Source: an uncultured Psychroserpens sp. (GTDB lineage Bacteria > Bacteroidota > Bacteroidia > Flavobacteriales > Flavobacteriaceae). From it: DNA of 64,000 bases. Below the pieces are notes generated by a model that saw nothing but the letters and a program-made list of their open reading frames with translations, was not told the origin of the DNA and made no database searches. Shown piece after piece: positions 45,934 to 54,809 of this stretch. The stretch covers positions 1,458,427 to 1,522,426 of the forward strand of contig NZ_CANLNS010000001.1 in the NCBI RefSeq assembly GCF_947492715.1. The letters are read 5' to 3'. The position numbers and the translations under genes are program-made. How positions within the stretch are numbered: position 1 is the first letter of the stretch; each line of letters begins with the position of its first letter.

Positions 45934-48900
45934 TTAGACTTGCCCTTCAAGTCTTTTATCCATATTAAATGTTTCTGATTCTATAATATCAGTTTCTTCT
46001 ACAGGGCTTACGCCTTTCATCCACATTTTTAATCTTGTCACTAAATAAAATAAAATAGGAACCACAATAAGTGTTAAGAAGGTCGCTATAAATAATCCAT
46101 ATATTACGGTCCATGCTAGAGGTCCCCAAAATATGACGTTATCACCACCAACATAGATGTTAGGGTTAAACTCACTAAATAGTGTAAAGAAATTAATATT
46201 TAAACCCGTAGCTAGTGGTATTAATCCTAAAATCGTAGTAATGGCTGTTAATAGCACTGGACGTAAACGTGCCTTTCCTCCTTTAACAATAGCATCTAAT
46301 AAATCGTCTTTCGCCAAATAATCATCGTCATCTAATTTTCGTTTGATCTTTTTTCTATCTACTAATAACTGGGTATAATCTAATAGTACTACACCATTAT
46401 TTACAACAATACCTGCGAGAGATATGATTCCCATCATGGTCATCATAATAACAAAGGCTTTACCAGTAATAATTAATCCGCCAAATACACCTATAAGACT
46501 CAAGAAAATCGCCAGCATAATAATACCCGGTTTCGATACAGAGTTAAACTGAAATATGAGCAAAAAGAAGATAAGACCAAGACCGATAAAAAAGGCCGAC
46601 ATTAGAAACGCCATTTGCTTATTCTGCTCTTCTATTTGACCAGTGTAATCAATTTTAACATCATCAGGCTTGTCAACAAAAGAGGTCATCTCATTTTGAA
46701 TTTTGGCTACAATAGCACCTGCATCAGTATAACCAGCTGCCAAAGCAGAATAAACCGTCACGACGCGTTTCACATCTTTGTGTTTTATGGCGCTAAACCC
46801 AGAAGAATTACTTTGGCTTGCTACAGCAGATACAGGGACTTCCTTAATTTGACCTGAAGCCATGTCTCTAAACGTAATTTTCTGATTGAAAATAGCACTT
46901 TTGTTATAGCGGTTTTCCTCATTAAAGCGCACATAAATATCGTAGTCATCACCATCTTCCTTATAAATCCCTGCCTTAGCTCCAAAAATCGCATTACGCA
47001 GTTGTTGCCCTACTTGTCCCGATGTAATACCAAGCTCTCCTGCTTTTTTACGATCTACATTAACTTGCATAGATGGCTTAGATCTATTAACATCAATTTT
47101 TAATTCCTCAATACCTTGAATATTTTTAGTATTGATAAAGTCTTTCATTTTTTCGGCAGTAGCTATAAGTTCTTCATAATCCTTACCTTCTAACTCAATA
47201 TTAATTGGATATCCAGCAGGTGGACCAACAGCATCTTTCTCTACTGAAATGGCTACTCCAGGATATATACCATCTAAATCATCTTGAACTTTTTTCAATA
47301 GGTCATTACTATCGGCGCCTTCTCTGTATTTGTACTCACGCATAGTAGCAGTGATCTTACCGCGATGAGGCATTTCGGCCGCAGATCCTCCATCTGTTTG
47401 TGGATTTCCTGCACCTTCACCAACTTGAGATACGGCACTTTCGGTTAAGAAATTATAACCACCATGCAAATAAGAATCTTCATTGATGATATTGTAAACG
47501 CGTTGTTCAATATCATTGGTGATGGCATTGGTTTTTTTAATGTCTGTTCCTTCTGGATATTCTATATAAACAATAATTTGATTTGGTGTATTGTCTGGGA
47601 AGAACTCCACCTTAGTACGTTGGCTAACTACAGAAGCACCAAAACTTCCAAAAGCAATGAATAATAGCACAACAGTTCCGATAGTGATAAAAATTGGACG
47701 TTTTCTGCCTAAGGCTCCGCGTAATATTTTTTCATAAAAACGTTCCCATTTAGGAAGTGTTCTAGACTGGAAATTATTTGCCCATTTCCTAAGAAATAAG
47801 CGATAAGCCCATAACATGATTGAAGTAAATACCATTACAGTTCCTAGTCCGCGATAAGCACCTCCAAACACAATAATTAATAAGCCTATTACAGCTAGAA
47901 TTAACGACACTTTAATAATTTGTTTTATAGGCATTTCTTTGTCTTCAATGGTCATATACCTTGATACTAATACCGAATTAAAGAAAATAGCAACAAATAA
48001 TGATGATCCTAAAACAACAGAGAGGGTTATGGGGAAATATTGCATAAACTGTCCCATAACACCAGGCCAAAGTCCTAATGGTACAAAAGCGGCAACCGTT
48101 GTTAACGTAGAGATGATAATTGGGAATGCAATTTCACCAATACCTTTTTTGGCAGCTTCTATTCGGCTCATGCCTTCTTTCTCCATTAGACGATAGACAT
48201 TTTCTACAACCACAATTCCATTATCTACTAACATTCCTAGTCCCATGATTAATCCAAATAAGATCATAGTGTTCATGGTATATCCCATGAGATTTAAAAT
48301 CATTAAGGACATGAACATGGACATAGGGATGGCGAACCCAACAAATAATGCATTCTTAAACCCTAAAAAGAACATTAAAACCGTGACCACTAGAATGATT
48401 CCGAATATGATATTGTTTACCAAATCATCTACTTGACCTATTGTTTTTTCAGATTGATCATTAGCAATCGTCACTTTTAAGTCTGGAGGAAAAACATTAG
48501 TAATAGCATCGTCTACCATCACTTGAATTTTTTCGGCAGCATCAACCATGTTTTTTCCAGCACGTTTTTTTACATCAAGCATTACTACTGGGTCACCAAA
48601 TTCTCTGGCGTAGGTCGTTTTATCTTCATCTTTAAAAGTAACTTTAGCAATGTCTTTAAGATAAATAGGGTTGTTTCGTTCGCTTTTAACAACAAAGTCT
48701 TCTAGCTCTTTTGGATCTTCAATTTCTCCTAAAATTCTAATCGTACGACGTTGTCCGCTTGAAATTAAATTACCTGCAGACATGGTCATATTCTCATTGC
48801 TAATCGTATTGATAATATCATTAAAACTAACTTGAGCGGCCATCATTTTATAAATGTCTACGGCAACTTCAACTTCTTTATCTTGAGCACCTCTAATATC

Positions 48901-49476
48901 AACTTGTTTGATTTCTTGCAAACTTTCAATTTCATCTTCAAGATATTCGCCAAATGATTTAAGAACATCTACGGGATAGTCTCCAGATATATTAATGTTG
49001 AGAATTGGAATTTCCTCAGACATACTCAAATCAAATACATTAGGCTCTACCTTGGCACCATTAAAGGTTGGCCAATCTTCACTCGCCGTTTCTGAATCTA
49101 CCTCGTCTTTTACTTTTTGCTTAGCAGCTTCTACCGAAATATTTTCATCAAATTCAACGATAACAATAGAGTAATCTTCTTGGGATGTTGAGGTGATTTC
49201 AACAACATTGCTCACCGTTTTTAGTTGATCTTCAATAGGATCTGTAATTAATTTTTCGATGTCTTCTGCTGTGTTTCCTGGATAGACAGAACTAATATAA
49301 ATTTTCGTTTCTTTAATCTCTGGGAAATTCTCACGAGGCATACTAAAGTAAGCACCTGTTCCTAATATTAGGATAAGCGTAATTAGAACATACATCGTGG
49401 TTTTGTTGTTAATGGCCCACGAGGATAGTATAAATTCCTTATCTACTTTTTTCTTCTTTTTGTCTTTTTTGCTCAT
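45934..49476 (-). CDS. RND-type efflux transporter permease
   Basis: 1180 aa, longer than E. coli AcrB (1049) mainly through a Lys-rich N-terminus and extra loops. Twelve helices; conserved LGMLVDNGIVVVENVYRLME in helix 4 (one acidic residue where AcrB has Asp-Asp), ISTLTTVAAFVPLG and GIVVNNGVVLLDYTQ. Inner-membrane proton-driven pump of a tripartite exporter with the adaptor (13 bp upstream) and TolC-like genes. Drug or metabolite substrate unknown. Last gene of an operon starting with a TetR regulator. Confidence 0.92.
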   Translation of the reverse strand: MSKKDKKKKKVDKEFILSSWAINNKTTMYVLITLILILGTGAYFSMPRENFPEIKETKIYISSVYPGNTAEDIEKLITDPIEDQLKTVSNVVEITSTSQEDYSIVIVEFDENISVEAAKQKVKDEVDSETASEDWPTFNGAKVEPNVFDLSMSEEIPILNINISGDYPVDVLKSFGEYLEDEIESLQEIKQVDIRGAQDKEVEVAVDIYKMMAAQVSFNDIINTISNENMTMSAGNLISSGQRRTIRILGEIEDPKELEDFVVKSERNNPIYLKDIAKVTFKDEDKTTYAREFGDPVVMLDVKKRAGKNMVDAAEKIQVMVDDAITNVFPPDLKVTIANDQSEKTIGQVDDLVNNIIFGIILVVTVLMFFLGFKNALFVGFAIPMSMFMSLMILNLMGYTMNTMILFGLIMGLGMLVDNGIVVVENVYRLMEKEGMSRIEAAKKGIGEIAFPIIISTLTTVAAFVPLGLWPGVMGQFMQYFPITLSVVLGSSLFVAIFFNSVLVSRYMTIEDKEMPIKQIIKVSLILAVIGLLIIVFGGAYRGLGTVMVFTSIMLWAYRLFLRKWANNFQSRTLPKWERFYEKILRGALGRKRPIFITIGTVVLLFIAFGSFGASVVSQRTKVEFFPDNTPNQIIVYIEYPEGTDIKKTNAITNDIEQRVYNIINEDSYLHGGYNFLTESAVSQVGEGAGNPQTDGGSAAEMPHRGKITATMREYKYREGADSNDLLKKVQDDLDGIYPGVAISVEKDAVGPPAGYPINIELEGKDYEELIATAEKMKDFINTKNIQGIEELKIDVNRSKPSMQVNVDRKKAGELGITSGQVGQQLRNAIFGAKAGIYKEDGDDYDIYVRFNEENRYNKSAIFNQKITFRDMASGQIKEVPVSAVASQSNSSGFSAIKHKDVKRVVTVYSALAAGYTDAGAIVAKIQNEMTSFVDKPDDVKIDYTGQIEEQNKQMAFLMSAFFIGLGLIFFLLIFQFNSVSKPGIIMLAIFLSLIGVFGGLIITGKAFVIMMTMMGIISLAGIVVNNGVVLLDYTQLLVDRKKIKRKLDDDDYLAKDDLLDAIVKGGKARLRPVLLTAITTILGLIPLATGLNINFFTLFSEFNPNIYVGGDNVIFWGPLAWTVIYGLFIATFLTLIVVPILFYLVTRLKMWMKGVSPVEETDIIESETFNMDKRLEGQV

Positions 49477-49489
49477 TAGTTTCTAAGCT

Positions 49490-50680
49490 TTAGTCGTTAG
49501 TAGAATCATTGGTTTCTAGGTTAAGAATCTTAACTTCTTGACCATCCTTTACGCTTCTTGCACCTTCTTGAATAATTTCATCTGAATTGGATAATCCAGA
49601 AAGTACCTCTATATAATCACCTTGTGTTTTACCTGTTTCAATAATAGCACGTTTGGCAGTGGCTTTGTTTCCAGACTTATCGGTAATGGTATATACATAT
49701 TGTTGTCCTTCGGCATTTTCAGAAATAATGCTCAATGGAATTAATATCGCCTTCTCATTCGTGTAATCGTTAATTTTTAGTTTTGCTGTAAGATTAGGTT
49801 TGATGTTTTTGTCTTTGTTTGGAATTGACACTTCGACTTTAAACGTTCGATTAGCAGGATTGATAAAACTTCCTGCCTGACGTACTTTTGCTTCCATACT
49901 AATTCCAAGAACTGGAAACTCAACTTCAACTGTTTTGCCTTCAGTAACATTGGTAATGTAACTTTCTGGAACATCAGTTTCTATATACATATTATCTAAA
50001 TTCACTATTCTAAATAATTGCGATTGTCCAGGAGCAACAACACTACCTTGTTCAGTAATAACGTCATCAATAGTTCCTGAAAAAGGGGCTTTAACCACTG
50101 TTCTTGCTACCTGTTGCTGTAATTGATTAACAGCCTTTTGCTGTGCTTCATAGTTGGACTTTGCCTGAAGAAATTGAATTTCACTACCTATGTTTTGATC
50201 CCAAAGACGCTTTTGCCTTTCGAAAGTTGTTTTGGCTAAGTCTGTCTGAATTTGTAATTGAGCAACTTGCTGACTTAACCCACCATCGTCAATTTTTGCT
50301 AGTGTTTGCCCTTTAGATACATTTTGACCTTCTTTTACAAATACATTAGTCATCACACCAGAGTACTCAGGATAAATAACTAAGTTTTTCTTCGTATCTA
50401 CATTTCCTTGTAATTCTACGTAATGTTCAAAAACACTTTCTTTAGCTGGAAATGTGGTAATTAAAGGAATTTTCTCTTGTGGATCTAGCTCTTTAATTTT
50501 AGAACTCAATTGCTTTAATTGTTCAGCCAGTGCTTGCTGCTCAGCATCTAATTCGGTTTTCTTTTTACGAATTTGCTCTAAGTCATTAGAAGCAATAATA
50601 TCTTCTACACTTTGCGTATTATCGTTTCCGCAGGAAACTAAAACAAGAGCGATTAATGATAAAGTTATAATATGTTTCAT
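49490..50680 (-). CDS. RND efflux periplasmic adaptor (membrane fusion protein)
   Basis: 396 aa. Lipobox MKHIITLSLIALVLVSC (Cys17), a coiled coil at about 27-65, then lipoyl-like, alpha-hairpin and beta-barrel domains (EYSGVMTNVFVKEGQNVSKGQTLAKID and VKAPFSGTIDDVITEQGSVV in part). Joins the RND pump to the TolC-like channel. Confidence 0.92.
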   Translation of the reverse strand: MKHIITLSLIALVLVSCGNDNTQSVEDIIASNDLEQIRKKKTELDAEQQALAEQLKQLSSKIKELDPQEKIPLITTFPAKESVFEHYVELQGNVDTKKNLVIYPEYSGVMTNVFVKEGQNVSKGQTLAKIDDGGLSQQVAQLQIQTDLAKTTFERQKRLWDQNIGSEIQFLQAKSNYEAQQKAVNQLQQQVARTVVKAPFSGTIDDVITEQGSVVAPGQSQLFRIVNLDNMYIETDVPESYITNVTEGKTVEVEFPVLGISMEAKVRQAGSFINPANRTFKVEVSIPNKDKNIKPNLTAKLKINDYTNEKAILIPLSIISENAEGQQYVYTITDKSGNKATAKRAIIETGKTQGDYIEVLSGLSNSDEIIQEGARSVKDGQEVKILNLETNDSTND

Positions 50681-50692
50681 TTGAAATGGTGT

Positions 50693-52105
50693 TTAATTGT
50701 TGATTGGTGAATTGAGTACAGTTTCTAATTCGGCTTTAGAATTAATAACATCAAGCATGGCTTGAAGTAATTCCTGTTGTGCCGCATACAATTGTGTTTG
50801 AGCTTGGCGTAGTTCGAAACTTGAACCAATACCTTCGAAAAACTTGGTTTGATTTTTACGTTCAATACGTTCTGCTAATGCAAGGTTTTGTTTTTTATTT
50901 TCATAATCTTCAATAGCAAATTCGTAATTACTTTTTGCCGATGCGATTTGAAGTTTAATTTTCTGCTCGGTTTCTTCAAGTTCGGTTTCAGCTTTTACGA
51001 GATTTATTTTAGCACGTTGGGTGGCAGCGCTACGTTTTCCAGAACTAAAAATTGGAATGTTAAGGCTTACGCCAACCAATGCTGATCCAAACCATTGCTG
51101 ATTACTTTTTAGAAATGTGAAAGAATCGCTATTTCCATTATAGCCTCCAGTAAGAAATCCACTAAGGTTTGGTAATGCCTTACTTTTTTCAAGTTTTACA
51201 AGGAGTTCTTTTGAGGTTTTATCATTAGCTGCAATCATGTAGTCAATGGTGTTTTGAACGTTGTCGTCGGCGCTCAATAGGTTTATTGATAGTTGATCTG
51301 CAGAAAGTGTTTCTAATGTGTCAGTTAATAATGTACCATTATAAATGTCTAATCCGAGTGTAATATTTAGCATTTGTAGAGCTAAAGTTTTTAATCTATT
51401 GGTATTATTAAGATTACTTCTTACACCAGAAAGTGTAATTTGCAATTGCTCGACATTTTCTTCTTCTCCCAATCCATTTTCGTAGATTTTTTGAGTTTCG
51501 TAAAGGTTTTTTTCAAGCACAGCGATATTGCTCTCAAGGATGCTCACACTTTCTTGCGCGAGAAGAACATTACCATAAGCATTAATTACGGCTTTTCGTA
51601 CTTCTAAATCTGTTTTGGTTTTAGCATTTTTTGAAATATCTAAAAACACTTTTGCAGATTGTAATCCAACTAAGTACGAACCATCAAAAATAAGCTGACT
51701 TAAAGTTGCCGATGCGTTAACTGTTTGTTTAGTACCAAATGTTACAGGAATAAAACCTTGAGGAGCTTCTGGTAATTCTTGAGTTTGAAGCGCATCTAAG
51801 TCGTAATAATCTTCCAGTTGTCTAATGCCTCCAATAGGATCAAAAGCTGCAGCAGGGAGTAAAGATACTTGTTGTTTTAAAAAATTCTGATAATCAACAC
51901 TCGCATTAATTTGAGGTAACCCCGTTGCTGTTGTTTCCCATTTTTGTTGTTTGGCAGCCTCGATATCATTTTGAGCATTTTTAACTTGCCTATTATTTTC
52001 TAAAGCAAAATCTATGGCTTCTTGCAAACTAAAAGTTGTAGGGTCATTTTGAGCAAAGCCAAAACAAAAACTTAAGAGTATGAAAGTTAGTGAAACGTTC
52101 TTCAT
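50693..52105 (-). CDS. TolC-family outer membrane efflux protein
   Basis: 470 aa: signal peptide (1-18, GFAQ), two OEP repeats of long helices, FSLQEAIDFALENNRQVKNAQNDIEAAK at the start and FELRQAQTQLYAAQQELLQAMLD near the end. Outer-membrane exit duct of the tripartite pump. It lies 5 bp after the TetR gene. Confidence 0.92.
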   Translation of the reverse strand: MKNVSLTFILLSFCFGFAQNDPTTFSLQEAIDFALENNRQVKNAQNDIEAAKQQKWETTATGLPQINASVDYQNFLKQQVSLLPAAAFDPIGGIRQLEDYYDLDALQTQELPEAPQGFIPVTFGTKQTVNASATLSQLIFDGSYLVGLQSAKVFLDISKNAKTKTDLEVRKAVINAYGNVLLAQESVSILESNIAVLEKNLYETQKIYENGLGEEENVEQLQITLSGVRSNLNNTNRLKTLALQMLNITLGLDIYNGTLLTDTLETLSADQLSINLLSADDNVQNTIDYMIAANDKTSKELLVKLEKSKALPNLSGFLTGGYNGNSDSFTFLKSNQQWFGSALVGVSLNIPIFSSGKRSAATQRAKINLVKAETELEETEQKIKLQIASAKSNYEFAIEDYENKKQNLALAERIERKNQTKFFEGIGSSFELRQAQTQLYAAQQELLQAMLDVINSKAELETVLNSPINN

Positions 52106-52110
52106 TCTAT

Positions 52111-52716
52111 TTATGATTGATTTTTTGTTATAAATTGATTTAATATGGTTAATCCTTTATCAGTAACAATAGCTCTTAAGTGATATTCAAGATAACTTTC
52201 CATTAAGTATTCCATTGAAAATTTTTGATTAGGGAAAATAGCAGGATCTTTAATTCCTGTCATTCCATTAAAGTACATTCTAGAAATAAAATCAACATCG
52301 ATAGTGTTTCTAAAAAGCCCTGTATTTACACCATCCTGCAAACTTTCTTGTACAGATTCGTGCATCTTCTCAAATTGTTTGAATTTTAAGGCACTATAGA
52401 TTTGAGGATAATATTTTCTTAATTGATATTGAGGTGACGACTTTTCATTTTTTAAATGATGCATCACAAACATTTTTATATCATATAGCTCTTCAATAGG
52501 ATTGTTTGAAGCATCGCAAATGTCATCTATGCCATCACAAATGGTCTCAAAAAGATGAAATGTGACGGTTTCTACAAGTTTAGTTTTATTGCTAAAGTGA
52601 ACATAAATGGTTTTTTTTGATATCCCCATTTCATTGGCTATATCATCCATTGTTACGCTTTTAAACCCTAGATTAAGAAAGAGTTCTGTTGATTTTTGTA
52701 TTATTTTTTCTCTCAT
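52111..52716 (-). CDS. TetR/AcrR-family transcriptional regulator
   Basis: 201 aa from the ATG at 52716 (MREKIIQKSTELFLNLGFKSVTMDDIA), chosen because upstream in-frame sequence is not TetR-like. HTH at about 24-45 (MDDIANEMGISKKTIYVHF). The C-terminal ligand domain (EEL, FFNGMTGIKDP) is not assignable. As the first gene of the efflux operon it probably represses it and itself until a pump substrate binds. Confidence 0.9.
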   Translation of the reverse strand: MREKIIQKSTELFLNLGFKSVTMDDIANEMGISKKTIYVHFSNKTKLVETVTFHLFETICDGIDDICDASNNPIEELYDIKMFVMHHLKNEKSSPQYQLRKYYPQIYSALKFKQFEKMHESVQESLQDGVNTGLFRNTIDVDFISRMYFNGMTGIKDPAIFPNQKFSMEYLMESYLEYHLRAIVTDKGLTILNQFITKNQS

Positions 52717-52827
52717 AACGAGGTGCAAAGATACGTGAGGAAACTTTAAAAACAAAAAAAGTTTCCTAAGTTTTAATCTTTTTTTAACATTGCGTTAAAG
52801 TCTTGTGCTCGGTTTATTGATTTACAT

Positions 52828-52835
52828 TATTTTTG
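52828..52835 (+). promoter_or_regulatory. -7 element TATTTTTG of the polyprenyl synthase gene
   Basis: Exact TAnnTTTG ending 4 bp before the ATG at 52840; the message would be leaderless or nearly so. Confidence 0.5.
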
Positions 52836-52839
52836 CACA

Positions 52840-53814
52840 ATGCAAAATATTCAATCCTATCACGAAGTATTTGTAAAGCACCTTGATGCTTTTGTAAGCT
52901 CAAAACAACCTGAAACACTTTACAATCCAATTAATTATATATTGCAACTTGGGGGTAAGCGTTTAAGGCCCATTTTGACCTTGATGACTGCCGAAATTTT
53001 CGAATGCGATTACAAAAAAGCATTAGATGCCGCACTAAGTATTGAAGTGTTTCATAATTTCTCATTGGTACATGATGATATAATGGATGATGCGCCGTTG
53101 CGCCGCGGGCAGGAGACGGTTCATGAGAAATGGGATATCAATACAGGGATTCTATCTGGTGATGCTATGCTTATTATGGCATATCAATTGTTCGAAAACT
53201 ATGAGCCTCATGTGTTTCAAGAGCTGGCAAAACTATTTAGTAAAACAGCTATCGAGGTATGTGAGGGTCAGCAGTATGATGTCGATTTCGAAACGCGCGA
53301 TGACGTGACCATTACAGAGTATTTGAAAATGATTGAATATAAAACAGCAGTTTTAGTTGGTGCGGCAATGAAAATGGGAGCTATTGTAGCAGAAGCATCT
53401 CATGAATGTCAGGACTCTATTTATGACTTTGGAAGAAATTTGGGGATTGCTTTTCAGTTACAAGATGATTACTTAGATGCTTTTGGAAACCCAGAAACCT
53501 TTGGTAAGCAGGTTGGAGGTGATATTATTGAAAATAAGAAAACATACTTGTATTTAAAGGCTTTAGAGTTTTCAAATGGTGAAGATCAGTTACAATTAGA
53601 ACATTTATATAGTGTTAATCCATCAGATCCAAGTGAAAAAATTGCAACGATAAAACAACTATTTGTGTCAAGTGGCTCTGCAGAAGCCACAAAAAATGAG
53701 ATAGAGAATTATACTAAAAAGGCGTTCTCGGTTTTAGATACTATTAAAATTTCCGAAGAGAATAAAGATAAACTTAGAGCCTTTGGAAATGACCTAATGA
53801 ATAGAAACGTATAA
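52840..53814 (+). CDS. Polyprenyl diphosphate synthase (trans-isoprenyl type)
   Basis: 324 aa. First Asp-rich motif LVHDDIMDDAPLRRG (Asp79-Asp84) with GGKRLRP before it, second motif QLQDDYLDAFG. Extends allylic diphosphates by isopentenyl diphosphate; chain length not deducible, a menaquinone side chain being likely. A small gene overlaps its stop by one base. Confidence 0.9.
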   Translation: MQNIQSYHEVFVKHLDAFVSSKQPETLYNPINYILQLGGKRLRPILTLMTAEIFECDYKKALDAALSIEVFHNFSLVHDDIMDDAPLRRGQETVHEKWDINTGILSGDAMLIMAYQLFENYEPHVFQELAKLFSKTAIEVCEGQQYDVDFETRDDVTITEYLKMIEYKTAVLVGAAMKMGAIVAEASHECQDSIYDFGRNLGIAFQLQDDYLDAFGNPETFGKQVGGDIIENKKTYLYLKALEFSNGEDQLQLEHLYSVNPSDPSEKIATIKQLFVSSGSAEATKNEIENYTKKAFSVLDTIKISEENKDKLRAFGNDLMNRNV

Positions 53815-54164
53815 TGCAATTGCCTAATACTTTTGAGAACTTGGTTAGCGAAGCTAATGATCTAAGTCTCTATTCTAAACTGATACAGCAAGTTAATAAA
53901 GATTTTTTGCTGGCAAATATTGATCTTGATTTTGAAGAAACTATTTTGCCTTCAAGTTTAAAATATATGCTACACGATACGATTTACAAACTCATTCAGC
54001 AGAAATTTGCCGATTATCTAAACCTCTTGTATATCGTAGATGTTTCCGAAGAAAAAATAAAGCGGTTGGATGGCAGTGATACTTTAAAGTTATCTGAGCA
54101 GGTTACTTTTTTGGTGCTACAGCGTGAGTGGCAAAAAGTGTGGTATCGTCATAAGTTTTCTTAA
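53814..54164 (+). CDS. Conserved small protein downstream of polyprenyl synthase
   Basis: 116 aa, mostly helical and soluble (LQREWQKVWYRHKFS at the end). Its ATG shares one base with the stop of the previous gene (TAATG), so the two are translationally coupled. No function known to me. Its stop overlaps the convergent stop in TTAA. Confidence 0.65.
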   Translation: MQLPNTFENLVSEANDLSLYSKLIQQVNKDFLLANIDLDFEETILPSSLKYMLHDTIYKLIQQKFADYLNLLYIVDVSEEKIKRLDGSDTLKLSEQVTFLVLQREWQKVWYRHKFS

Positions 54165-54694
54165 AAGAAAACGCGCACAAAGGGTGCCCAAGGATCTGCA
54201 TAAATGCTTTTGTCCCTGTCATAAAGTACGTCATATCTAATACCCAGTGTAATATTATTAGAGCGATAACCTACCCCTAAAAATAAGGCTGGATACCAAT
54301 AATTTTGATCTTCAAACGCATTGTCGTCAAATGTTCGATTGACATTAAGTTCTTCAAATTCTCCCGATAGTTGAATTTCAGGAATTGGATTGTATAAGCT
54401 AATAACGCTAGCCCCAAAGATGGTTGAGTTGTAAGTGTTTTTTAGACTGTTATATGTGCCATTAAGACCTAGACCTAACGCAAAATCTGGGTTGAACTGG
54501 TAGATTGCACTAGGCGCAATAGTACCACTAAAAAAACCATCACCAAAACTTAAACCTAAACCACCTCCAAATCGAACATGTTCCCAAAAGTCATTAGGTT
54601 TGTCTTGCGTCTGAGAAAATGAGACTATTGAAAAGTTTAAAAATAGACTAAGAATAACAGCAGATTTCAAATTAAAAAGACACGAAAATTTCAT
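54161..54694 (-). CDS. Exported beta-barrel-like protein
   Basis: 177 aa: signal peptide (about 1-27), then alternating hydrophobic strands with Gly/aromatic residues (FGGGLGLSFGDGFFSGTIAPSAIYQFNPDFALGLG in part) ending in PFVRVFF, as for a small outer-membrane barrel. Homologues beside sucA have been labelled alpha-ketoglutarate decarboxylase, which the sequence does not support. Confidence 0.65.
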   Translation of the reverse strand: MKFSCLFNLKSAVILSLFLNFSIVSFSQTQDKPNDFWEHVRFGGGLGLSFGDGFFSGTIAPSAIYQFNPDFALGLGLNGTYNSLKNTYNSTIFGASVISLYNPIPEIQLSGEFEELNVNRTFDDNAFEDQNYWYPALFLGVGYRSNNITLGIRYDVLYDRDKSIYADPWAPFVRVFF

Positions 54695-54762
54695 AAACTA
54701 AAATTTGAGTTAAATATGGTTTATAAATATACCAAAAAGGTATCTATTTTTAGTAAATGTTG

Positions 54763-54770
54763 TATTTTTG
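54763..54770 (+). promoter_or_regulatory. -7 element TATTTTTG of the 2-oxoglutarate dehydrogenase operon
   Basis: Exact TAnnTTTG, 39 bp before the ATG at 54810. Confidence 0.5.
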
Positions 54771-54809
54771 ACTAAATTTTGTTGAAGCGAAAACGACTTA
54801 TACCAAATA

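Noticed and set aside
54161..54694. Alpha-ketoglutarate decarboxylase, an annotation used for homologues next to sucA
   Set aside because: 177 residues with signal peptide and barrel-like strands; no thiamine diphosphate or decarboxylase motif.
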